Positions 1 through 5,688 of a stretch of DNA of 5,688 nt are shown here, piece by piece (within the stretch, counting starts at the first letter, position 1; each line of letters opens with the position of its first letter). Position numbers and translations under genes: made by a program. Source of the DNA: an uncultured Chlorobiaceae bacterium (GTDB taxonomy: Bacteria > Bacteroidota > Chlorobiia > Chlorobiales > Chlorobiaceae); contig CAILXE010000290.1 in NCBI GenBank assembly GCA_903838095.1, forward strand, positions 1 to 5,688, in the 5' to 3' direction. Below the pieces are notes generated by a model that was not told the origin of the DNA, ran no database searches, and saw only the letters and a list, made by a program, of their open reading frames with translations.

Positions 1-911
1 ACTGCTCAAGCGGGTGCGCCTACTGCGGCTTTGCCTCCGACCGTAAAACCCCGCGTCACCGTCTTGAACCGGACGATATCCGCCGCGAACTTGACGCGTT
101 GAAAAAACTTGGCATCAGCGATATTCTTCTCCTCACCGGTGAGCGTACTGCCGCTGCTGATTTTGATTATCTCCAAAGAAGCGTTGCAATTGCAGCCGAA
201 AAGATGCACAAAGTTTCGGTTGAGGCTTTTCCCATGACTATTGCCGAATACAAAACTCTTGCCGACTGCGGGTGTACCGGAATTACCATCTACCAGGAAA
301 CCTACAACCGCGAACGATACGAAGCGCTGCACCGCTGGGGACCAAAAAAAGATTTTATCGACCGACTTGAGACCCCTGCCCGCGCCCTTGAGGGGGGAAT
401 AAAATCTGTCGGGCTTGGTGTGCTGCTCGGACTATCCGATCCAGTTGAGGACGCACTGAGTCTCTATCGCCACATCCGTTACCTCGGACGCACCTACTGG
501 CGCGCAGGCATGTCCGTCTCCTTCCCGCGCATGAGGCCGCAAACCGGTGGGTATGAACCGCCCTTTCCGGTTGACGACCACCTTCTTGCCCGCATGATTT
601 TTGCTTTCCGCATCGCTCTCCCCGACACCGAGCTTGTGCTCTCAACAAGAGAGAGCGCTACGTTTCGTGATGGAATGGCCGGGCTCGGAATTACCAGAAT
701 GAGCATTGAAAGCCGCACGACTGTTGGAGGATATTATGACAATGAAGAGACCTCCGACAAAACCACAAAAGAAAAGAGCGATCAGGGACAGTTTGAAATA
801 TGTGATGACCGCACCGCCAAAGAGTTTTGTGCCGCACTTCGAAGCCAGAACATTGTGCCGATCTTCAAAAACTGGGAGCCTGTTTATAACGGGCCATCTG
901 TATCACTATAA
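1..911 (+). CDS. thiH: 2-iminoacetate synthase ThiH, 5' end missing
   Basis: ThiH is a radical SAM enzyme that cleaves tyrosine into dehydroglycine (2-iminoacetate) and p-cresol; ThiG uses the dehydroglycine to build the thiazole ring of thiamin in the cytoplasm. The frame is open from the left edge to TAA 909-911. It opens directly on the cluster motif CSSGCAYCGF (CxxxCxxC, codons 3-26), so about 80-90 N-terminal residues are missing compared with the ~377-residue E. coli protein. About 302 residues remain. Further ThiH hallmarks are IYQETYNRERYEALH, the DFIDRLETP stretch, GLGVLLGLSD, VSFPRMRPQTGG, LSTRES and a C-terminal DDRTAKEF...PIFKNWEPVY segment. All of these line up with my recollection of E. 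coli ThiH. A TTG at 99 could be mistaken for a start, but the cluster cysteines lie upstream of it. thiF follows after 46 bp on the same strand, consistent with one thiamin operon; thiS and thiG would be expected upstream, out of view. No frame disruption is seen. Confidence 0.95.
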   Translation, partial: CSSGCAYCGFASDRKTPRHRLEPDDIRRELDALKKLGISDILLLTGERTAAADFDYLQRSVAIAAEKMHKVSVEAFPMTIAEYKTLADCGCTGITIYQETYNRERYEALHRWGPKKDFIDRLETPARALEGGIKSVGLGVLLGLSDPVEDALSLYRHIRYLGRTYWRAGMSVSFPRMRPQTGGYEPPFPVDDHLLARMIFAFRIALPDTELVLSTRESATFRDGMAGLGITRMSIESRTTVGGYYDNEETSDKTTKEKSDQGQFEICDDRTAKEFCAALRSQNIVPIFKNWEPVYNGPSVSL

Positions 912-957
912 CTTTAGAAAGACACAGACACACGCCGATAATTTTTGAACCAAAGCC

Positions 958-1695
958 ATGCCACTGAACGACAAACAGCGTGAACGATATACCCGTCACC
1001 TCTCTTTGAAAGAGATCGGCGAAGAGGGACAGGAGAGACTTCTTCAGGCAAAAGTACTGGTCATCGGCGCCGGAGGACTCGGGTCGCCCGCCGCATTTTA
1101 CCTTGCAGCAGCAGGTATTGGCACCATTGGACTGATGGATAGCGACATCGTCGATTTGAGCAACCTCCAGCGACAGATTCTGCATACGACAACATCTGTC
1201 GGAGAACTCAAGGTAGCCTCTGCAGAGCAACGACTCCTTATGCTTGATCCGGATATCACACTCAAGCTCTACCCATTTCGCATCACTGCCGATAACGCCG
1301 CCAACATTCTTGCCGAATACGACTTTGTCATTGATGCCACCGATAATTTCGATTCAAAATTTCTCATCGCCAGAGCCTGCCACAACGCAGCAAAGGCTTA
1401 CTCCCATGCAGGAATCCGAGAGTTTTACGGGCAAACCATGACCGTTCATCCCGGCATGAGCACCTGCTACCACTGCCTCTTCCACGAAGAAGGGATTCCT
1501 GCTCCCAGCATCCCTAAAGGCCCCCTCGGTGCCTTGCCAGGCATTATCGGATCCATCCAGGCCACCGAAGCCATCAAACACATCCTCGCCATCGGCACTC
1601 CGCTCATCAACACTCTGCTCACCTGCGATATCCTTTCAATGAACATTCGCAAAATCCCTGTCAGCCGCAACACAAACTGCCCCCTCTGCGCCTAA
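958..1695 (+). CDS. thiF: ThiF/MoeB/HesA-family adenylyltransferase, probable ThiS-activating enzyme
   Basis: This 245-residue E1-like enzyme adenylates the C-terminal glycine of a small ubiquitin-fold sulfur carrier, here probably ThiS given the adjacent thiH. Visible motifs: RYTRH near the N-terminus (residues 10-14, arginine contributed to the partner subunit's active site in MoeB); nucleotide-binding GAGGLGSP (37-44); the acidic stretch DSDIVDLSNLQRQ (61-73); DATDN (126-130, Mg/ATP-site aspartate); and two zinc CxxC pairs, C170/C173 and C241/C244, the last at the extreme C-terminus. Length matches bacterial ThiF/MoeB without a rhodanese domain. The position that holds the sulfur-chemistry cysteine of E. 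coli ThiF (C184) is serine here (S184, AGC 1507-1509), within PAPSIPKGPLGALPG. ATG 958 is preceded by an in-frame TGA at 946-948, so little choice of start exists; no clear Shine-Dalgarno sequence is present. MoeB or another carrier-activating role is the alternative. Family assignment is firm; the ThiF role rests on context. Confidence 0.9.
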   Translation: MPLNDKQRERYTRHLSLKEIGEEGQERLLQAKVLVIGAGGLGSPAAFYLAAAGIGTIGLMDSDIVDLSNLQRQILHTTTSVGELKVASAEQRLLMLDPDITLKLYPFRITADNAANILAEYDFVIDATDNFDSKFLIARACHNAAKAYSHAGIREFYGQTMTVHPGMSTCYHCLFHEEGIPAPSIPKGPLGALPGIIGSIQATEAIKHILAIGTPLINTLLTCDILSMNIRKIPVSRNTNCPLCA

Positions 1696-1703
1696 AGGAA
1701 GTT

Positions 1704-1727
1704 GGGGACGTAGGTGATATTGTGTAC
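1704..1727 (+). repeat. Left arm of 24-bp inverted repeat
   Basis: This arm begins with GGGG and is perfectly complementary to 1862-1885. No extension is possible: the next base pairs outward (1703/1886, T-T) and inward (1728/1861, T-T) both fail. Confidence 0.95.
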
Positions 1728-1861
1728 TTACCGTTTTCACAAAGATGGCACTCCCCGCCGCAAGGGTCAATTCAACCCTGTGAGATTAAACTTGCAAGAA
1801 TTCATCATCATTCAAAGCTCGCCGACAAAAGCAGCTCTTTGCCTCAGGTAAAGAAGCAAAT

Positions 1862-1885
1862 GTACACAATATCACCTACGTCCCC
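1862..1885 (-). repeat. Right arm of 24-bp inverted repeat
   Basis: This arm ends in CCCC and is followed directly by the pyrimidine-rich stretch TTTTCTTTCT (1886-1895). A transcript from thiF could fold the two arms into a 24-bp stem with a 134-nt loop followed by a U-rich tail. It might therefore contribute to termination of thiF, though the loop is much longer than in a standard intrinsic terminator. Confidence 0.95.
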
Positions 1886-1896
1886 TTTTCTTTCTA

Positions 1897-2601
1897 TTAT
1901 CTGGATTTGGGCAGTCTGTCAAACACTGACGTAAATTTGTTGACGACGTAGGGGGCAAACAATGTTAATCCGCCGGTCAGGAACTTGAGAATATCGCCGG
2001 TAGAGGGCGGCATCTGTCCGTATATTGCAAACGAATACAGTGTAAATATACCGAAGCCCATGAATAACAACAAGATAACAATCATGCCCATCAGCGCAAT
2101 CAGTCTGCTGACGCTCGCTCGCAGCACCTTGACCATAACAGGGTTACCTGAGGCATCCAGCTTAACTTCTTCACTCCCGTCCGGCTTCCTGAGGACAAGA
2201 TTGATTTCAACTTCCTCGGACAAGGCATCACCGAATAGCCAATCAGAGTGGCTGAGTGCTGAACGAATAAACAGCATCGCAATAAATGAACCAAAAAGAA
2301 TAACTCCGAGAACGGTATAAATTATCCACATGGCAGGTGTCTTCCATTGTGTGGGTTTCAATGTTGAATCTGTCGGGGCTTCTGATGCTGATGCTGCCGT
2401 TGTCGCTGTCGCCTTGGCTGGTGCTACGTTGGCAACAGATGCGGAATCCGCAGCTTGTTTCTGAACAGATAAAACGGCTGTTGTCTCTTTTGCTGATGGA
2501 GCGGGAACTTCCGTTGTTGGGGCAGTTGATGCTATCGATGGAAGCAGTAGCAATATCAGTGCAACCATTCCAGCGGCAATAACTCGATAAAATGTTTTCA
2601 T
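1897..2601 (-). CDS. Unrecognised secreted/inner-membrane protein with signal peptide and 2-3 TM segments
   Basis: I do not recognise the family of this 234-residue protein. Residues 1-27 form a typical signal peptide (MKTFYR, hydrophobic core VALILLLLP, then SIASTA before the likely cleavage region). Residues about 28-85 are an Ala/Thr/Ser/Pro-rich linker of low complexity, presumably periplasmic. A first membrane helix spans about 91-112, followed by a charged 50-residue loop (113-166, with SEEVEINLVLRKPDG and a second short strand-like stretch) ending in arginines. A second long helix spans about 167-194. A shorter hydrophobic segment (about 204-220, GGLTLFAPYVV) precedes a basic C-terminus. 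By the positive-inside rule the loop is probably cytoplasmic. ATG at 2599-2601 has GGGG (complement of 2608-2611) six bases upstream, an acceptable ribosome site; the stop is TAA at 1897-1899. It is transcribed alone, convergent with thiF and divergent from sucA, so the context gives no functional clue. The coding call is supported by the coherent signal-linker-helix layout. Confidence 0.8.
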   Translation of the reverse strand: MKTFYRVIAAGMVALILLLLPSIASTAPTTEVPAPSAKETTAVLSVQKQAADSASVANVAPAKATATTAASASEAPTDSTLKPTQWKTPAMWIIYTVLGVILFGSFIAMLFIRSALSHSDWLFGDALSEEVEINLVLRKPDGSEEVKLDASGNPVMVKVLRASVSRLIALMGMIVILLLFMGFGIFTLYSFAIYGQMPPSTGDILKFLTGGLTLFAPYVVNKFTSVFDRLPKSR

Positions 2602-2617
2602 GATTTACCCCGTTTAG

Positions 2618-2646
2618 TTAATAACCAAATCGACACTCTTTAACAA
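2618..2646 (-). promoter_or_regulatory. Possible sigma70-like promoter for the membrane-protein gene
   Basis: Read on the - strand, TTGTTA (complement of 2641-2646) and TATTAA (complement of 2618-2623) are separated by 17 bp; each matches the consensus at four of six positions. The -10 lies only 16 bases before the ATG, giving a very short leader that places the GGGG ribosome site near the transcript start. A promoter further upstream is equally possible. Confidence 0.3.
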
Positions 2647-2660
2647 TCTAAGTAATACAT

Positions 2661-2735
2661 TTATTTTATAAAAGTTACACCCCACTCTTTTTGTTTGTGA
2701 GCGATTCCAAAAGCTCCCGTGCTGGCGAAACTCAT
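2661..2735 (-). CDS. Possible 24-residue small ORF, uncertain
   Basis: The - strand reads ATG (complement of 2733-2735) through 24 sense codons to TAA (complement of 2661-2663). The peptide starts MSFASTGAFGIAHK and ends GVTFIK; it is soluble-looking with a basic C-terminal half and no membrane helix. A purine-rich GGGGGTGG lies just before the ATG, close for a Shine-Dalgarno sequence. It is on the same strand as the membrane-protein gene and ends 59 bp before it, so it could be a leader peptide, an independent small protein, or chance. At this length an open frame alone proves nothing; the case rests on the GGGGGTGG and on the contrast with the AT-rich flanks. Confidence 0.2.
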   Translation of the reverse strand: MSFASTGAFGIAHKQKEWGVTFIK

Positions 2736-2852
2736 GACCACCCCCAGAAATGAATGGCTGCATTTTTTTAACCAATAACGGCTCCGTCGCGCCTGACACC
2801 CGCTCCAGACAGAGATTATTTACATATTATGGGGTTTATTTTCGTTAACTTC

Positions 2853-2881
2853 TTCACAATAATCGAAGAGATGCTTATACT
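2853..2881 (+). promoter_or_regulatory. Sigma70-like promoter for sucA
   Basis: TTCACA (2853-2858) and TATACT (2876-2881) are separated by exactly 17 bp; each matches the TTGACA/TATAAT consensus at five of six positions. The predicted start of transcription is about 2888, leaving a leader of about 165 nt before the sucA ATG. The only + strand gene downstream is sucA. This is the best promoter-like match I found in the divergent region. Confidence 0.6.
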
Positions 2882-2958
2882 TCGCTTTGTATTGTACTTA
2901 TAGTGATCAATTTTAAAAAATGGGTCAACAAAAGCTCCCCTATTCGCCCTTTTTACGA

Positions 2959-2981
2959 GGAGAAAATACGTTATCTTCTCC
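2959..2981 (+). promoter_or_regulatory. Hairpin in the sucA leader
   Basis: GGAGAA (2959-2964) pairs with TTCTCC (2976-2981). After one mismatch (2965/2975), three more pairs (2966-2968 with 2972-2974) close a three-base CGT loop. No U-run follows, so it is not an intrinsic terminator. It could stabilise the leader or affect translation; the role is unknown. Confidence 0.3.
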
Positions 2982-3053
2982 GTTGCCACGTATGGACAAT
3001 CCTGCCACAAGGAATCTCTGTTACAAATTTTTCGAAGACAAGCACGTCACACC

Positions 3054-5688
3054 ATGATGCAGCAATATAGCAGCAGCTCCTATCTTTTCGGGGGAAATGC
3101 CCCCTATATCGAAGATCTTTATGAAGCCTATCTCGACAATCCGGGCTCTGTTTCCGAGAAGTGGCGTGCGTACTTTGACGCCATGCAGAATATGCCGGGG
3201 GCAAACAGTACCGATGCCCGGGATATTGCACACTCCCCCGTCCAGGCATCGTTTGTCGAAAGAGCCCGCCTTGGACCAATCTGTCGTGTTATAGCAAATC
3301 CTGATGCCGATCTGGGACGCAAAAGGGTATCAGTACAAAAACTGATTGCCGCCTACCGCAACATCGGTTCGCGATGGGCCGATCTTGACCCGTTGAAACG
3401 TCAGGAAAGGCCGGCTCTTCCCGATCTCGAACCATCCTTTTATGGTTTCACTGAGACCGACATGGATATTGTTTTTAATACAAGCAATACCTATTTCGGA
3501 CAGGAGAGCATGCCATTGCGTGAAGTACTCCAGAATCTGCGCGAGACTTATTGCGGGACTCTCGGAATAGAGTTCATGTATATCACTGACCAGACCGAAA
3601 AACGGTGGTGGCAGGCAAAGTTAGAAACAATTCGTTCAAAACCTGATTTTACTCCAGAGAAGAAAAAGCACATTCTTGAGCGCTTAACTGCTGCTGAAGG
3701 ATTTGAGCGCTATCTGCATACCCGCTTTATCGGACAGAAACGATTTTCTCTTGAAGGCGGAGAAAGCTTTATTGCCTCCATTGATGAACTGATTCAGCGT
3801 GCAGGCAAAGCCGGGGTTCAGGAAATTGTCATCGGCATGGCCCACAGGGGACGACTGAATGTGCTGGTCAATATCATGGGGAAAAATCCATTAGACCTTT
3901 TTGCGGAATTCGAGGGCAAACATGCCGCTGATCTTCCATCCGGCGACGTAAAATACCACCAGGGATTTACGAGCGACATCGCCACTCCCGGCGGGCCGGT
4001 TAATCTCTCATTGGCTTTCAACCCTTCGCATCTTGAAATTGTCAATCCAGTCGTAGAGGGCGCCGTCAAAGCCCGTCAGGTAAGACGAAGCGACAGGGAC
4101 GGTTCACAAGTGCTGCCGATCCTTGTGCATGGTGATGCCGCATTTGCAGGACAGGGCGTTATTATGGAGACGCTGAACCTCGCACTGACAAGGGGATATG
4201 GAACAGGAGGAACTGTCCATATTGTCATCAACAACCAGATCGGCTTCACCACTTCCGATCCACGCGACAGCCGCTCAACAACATACTGCACCGATGTGGT
4301 CAAGATGATTGAAGCTCCGGTGCTGCACGTCAATGGAGACGACCCTGAATCCGTTGTGCTGGCAACACAGATGGCACTTGATTACCGGCAGGCATTCAAG
4401 CGCGATGTCGTTATTGATATTATCTGTTTCCGCAAGCTTGGCCATAATGAGCAGGATACACCGGCCATGACTCAGCCGTTGATGTACAAAAAGATTGACA
4501 AACACCCCGGCACCCGCAAGCTTTTTGCCGAGAGGCTTGAATCGCAGGGAGTCATCGGAGAGGAGTATGCCACCAGGCTCAGCCAACAGTTCCGCAAGGA
4601 TCTTGATGAAGGCAAGTACACCGCAAATCCCATACTGGTCAATAAAACCATCTTTACTGCCGAACCCGCTTCCGGTCGCCAGGAAGCTTCCGAAACTGGC
4701 GTTCCACTTGCTGAACTCAAACGGCTGTCAGAAAAAATCACCAGCATCCCTGAAGGATTCAAACTTCACCCGCTGGTCGAAAAGGTTATCAAGGATCGTG
4801 CCAATATGGGCCTTGGCAAACAATCGCTCGACTGGGGGATGGGCGAACATCTGGCGTTCGCCTCGCTGCTTGCGGGCGGCTACTCGATACGCATTACCGG
4901 TCAGGACAGCGGCAGGGCAACATTCTCGCACCGCCACGCCGTGCTCCACGACCAGAACCGTGAAAAATGGGACTCCGGCACCTATATACCTCTGCAGAAT
5001 ATTGCCGATAACCAGGCCCCTTTTACCGTTATCGACTCCGTTCTTTCCGAAGAGGCAGTCCTGGGATTTGAATACGGATACTCCATCTCTGCTCCTGACA
5101 CCTTAGTGATCTGGGAAGCACAGTTTGGAGATTTTGCCAACGGTGCCCAGGTATTAATTGATCAGTTCATCACCTCAGGTGAGGTAAAATGGGGACTGGC
5201 ATCAGGCCTGACCCTCATGTTGCCTCACGGTTACGAAGGACAGGGGCCAGAACACTCTTCCGCCCGACCGGAGCGCTTTTTACAGCTCTGCGCCGAAAAC
5301 AACATCCAGGTTTGTCAGCCGAGTAACCCTGCCCAGATTTTTCACATTTTACGACGGCAGATGACCACCATGATCCGCAAGCCTCTGGTGATTCTGACGC
5401 CAAAATCATTGCTCCGCAACAAGGAGGCTGTCTCTGCACTTGATGAACTCTCCACTGGCAATTTCCAGACCATTATCAGCGATCCGGAGACAAATCCCGG
5501 AAAAGTGAAGAGACTTATTGCCTGCTCCGGCAAGGTGTATTATGATCTTGTCAACCGCAGGCGTGAAAACACCGCCGAAGATGTCGCCATTATCCGTATT
5601 GAGCAGCTCTATCCATTCCCGCTTGAGGAATTTGGCGCTGAACTTGGACGGTATCCTCAACTGAAGGATATTGTCTGGTGCCAGGATG
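3054..5688 (+). CDS. sucA: 2-oxoglutarate dehydrogenase E1 component SucA, 3' end missing
   Basis: SucA is the thiamin-diphosphate decarboxylase of the 2-oxoglutarate dehydrogenase complex: it decarboxylates 2-oxoglutarate and passes the succinyl group to the lipoyl domain of SucB (E2). I read 878 uninterrupted codons to the right edge; E. coli SucA has about 933 residues. In order: an N-terminal E2-interaction segment (SSYLFGGNAPYIEDLYEAYL, residues 6-25); the E1 dehydrogenase domain from RFSLEGGES (230-238), with AHRGRLNVL (H264) and KYHQGF (H302) carrying active-site histidines; the ThDP/Mg motif from HGDAAFAGQG (D361) to NNQIGF (N393, N394); GHNEQD (463-468); the transketolase-type pyrimidine-binding domain from about 590, with GQDSGRATFSHRHA; LPHGYEGQGPEHSSARPERF (about 723-742); and the C-terminal domain from about 750. 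All expected catalytic motifs are present. The start is ATG 3054 or the adjacent ATG 3057; the frame upstream lacks ATG, GTG or TTG back to stops at 2901-2906. No Shine-Dalgarno sequence is evident. sucB would be expected downstream. Confidence 0.97.
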   Translation, partial: MMQQYSSSSYLFGGNAPYIEDLYEAYLDNPGSVSEKWRAYFDAMQNMPGANSTDARDIAHSPVQASFVERARLGPICRVIANPDADLGRKRVSVQKLIAAYRNIGSRWADLDPLKRQERPALPDLEPSFYGFTETDMDIVFNTSNTYFGQESMPLREVLQNLRETYCGTLGIEFMYITDQTEKRWWQAKLETIRSKPDFTPEKKKHILERLTAAEGFERYLHTRFIGQKRFSLEGGESFIASIDELIQRAGKAGVQEIVIGMAHRGRLNVLVNIMGKNPLDLFAEFEGKHAADLPSGDVKYHQGFTSDIATPGGPVNLSLAFNPSHLEIVNPVVEGAVKARQVRRSDRDGSQVLPILVHGDAAFAGQGVIMETLNLALTRGYGTGGTVHIVINNQIGFTTSDPRDSRSTTYCTDVVKMIEAPVLHVNGDDPESVVLATQMALDYRQAFKRDVVIDIICFRKLGHNEQDTPAMTQPLMYKKIDKHPGTRKLFAERLESQGVIGEEYATRLSQQFRKDLDEGKYTANPILVNKTIFTAEPASGRQEASETGVPLAELKRLSEKITSIPEGFKLHPLVEKVIKDRANMGLGKQSLDWGMGEHLAFASLLAGGYSIRITGQDSGRATFSHRHAVLHDQNREKWDSGTYIPLQNIADNQAPFTVIDSVLSEEAVLGFEYGYSISAPDTLVIWEAQFGDFANGAQVLIDQFITSGEVKWGLASGLTLMLPHGYEGQGPEHSSARPERFLQLCAENNIQVCQPSNPAQIFHILRRQMTTMIRKPLVILTPKSLLRNKEAVSALDELSTGNFQTIISDPETNPGKVKRLIACSGKVYYDLVNRRRENTAEDVAIIRIEQLYPFPLEEFGAELGRYPQLKDIVWCQD

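Larger units (their letters stand above)
1704..1885. mobile_element. MITE-like element with perfect 24-bp terminal inverted repeats
   Basis: The arms are at 1704-1727 (starting GGGGACGTAGG, ending TTGTGTAC) and 1862-1885 (GTACACAA...ACGTCCCC), exact reverse complements over 24 bp. The match stops abruptly on both sides. The 134-bp interior contains no transposase, only fragmentary open frames and small internal hairpins (for example AGGGT 1763-1767 with ACCCT 1775-1779). The element sits 8 bp after the thiF stop and 11 bp from the 3' end of the convergent membrane-protein gene, a neutral target site. A TT flanks each end, too short to call a target duplication. A compact, non-coding unit with exact terminal repeats fits a non-autonomous miniature element mobilised in trans, or a paired REP-type repeat. 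The alternative is a structural RNA or bidirectional terminator that arose without transposition. Copies elsewhere in the genome cannot be seen from this window. Confidence 0.6.
2602..3053. other. Divergent intergenic region between the membrane-protein gene and sucA
   Basis: This 452-bp stretch separates two divergent genes. It is mostly AT-rich but contains a less AT-rich island at about 2700-2815. It holds a good + strand promoter for sucA, a possible - strand promoter for the membrane-protein gene, a possible 24-codon ORF on the - strand, and a hairpin in the sucA leader. Longer open frames on the - strand (2614-2799 and 2816-3010) translate to irregular sequences with no recognisable motif, and I do not call them genes. 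No tRNA, CRISPR or clear riboswitch pattern was seen. Confidence 0.7.

Noticed and set aside
99..911. TTG at 99 as the start of thiH
   Set aside because: The same frame is open to the left edge and encodes the radical SAM cluster motif CxxxCxxC at 3-26, so the gene begins outside the window.
1722..1934. 70-codon + strand open frame across the inverted-repeat element
   Set aside because: It runs through both repeat arms into the 3' end of the convergent gene; the codons are explained by the repeat and there is no protein-like pattern.
2614..2799. 61-codon - strand open frame upstream of the membrane-protein gene
   Set aside because: It has no motif or plausible domain; the shorter frame at 2661-2735 in the same place has a better start context, and neither is certain.
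2708..2939. 11-bp direct repeat CAAAAGCTCCC at 2708-2718 and 2929-2939
   Set aside because: Two copies of an 11-mer more than 200 bp apart, with no shared flanks or phasing, could be chance in AT-rich DNA.
2816..3010. 64-codon - strand open frame in the sucA leader region
   Set aside because: It covers the sucA promoter and leader, has irregular composition and no motif.
4495..5106. 203-codon + strand open frame inside sucA
   Set aside because: It is out of frame with the intact, motif-rich SucA reading frame, and its translation is Pro/Arg/Ser-rich with no recognisable domain; it is a shadow.

Overview
This window holds two complete genes, two partial genes and one small repeat element. 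The left part is the end of a thiamin thiazole operon: the 3' part of thiH (radical SAM tyrosine lyase, 2-iminoacetate synthase), then a complete thiF/moeB-type adenylyltransferase, both on the + strand. Next, between two convergent genes, lies a 182-bp element bounded by a perfect 24-bp inverted repeat, which looks like a non-autonomous, MITE-like insertion. The - strand then carries a gene for an unrecognised protein with a signal peptide and two or three membrane segments. After a 452-bp divergent intergenic region, the right half is sucA, the E1 component of 2-oxoglutarate dehydrogenase. It is open from 3054 to the right edge and lacks about its last 50-60 residues.

The organism is a Gram-negative-type bacterium with roughly balanced base composition. 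ThiH is the oxygen-sensitive route to dehydroglycine, whereas many aerobes use ThiO, so an anaerobic or microaerobic lifestyle is suggested. My low-confidence guess from the style of ThiH and ThiF is a green sulfur bacterium (Chlorobiota) or a member of the Desulfobacterota. The N-terminus of SucA instead resembles, from memory, betaproteobacterial SucA, which raises the possibility of horizontal acquisition.

Functionally, ThiF would adenylate the ThiS C-terminus and ThiH would supply dehydroglycine. Both feed ThiG, and thiS and thiG are probably just outside the left edge. SucA belongs to an unrelated pathway (oxidative decarboxylation of 2-oxoglutarate, with SucB and Lpd). It has a good sigma70-like promoter of its own and a leader of about 165 nt.

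I found no complete novel multigene system. The points most worth following are the inverted-repeat element, a serine in ThiF where a catalytic cysteine is expected, the origin of sucA, and a possible 24-residue ORF in the divergent intergenic region.
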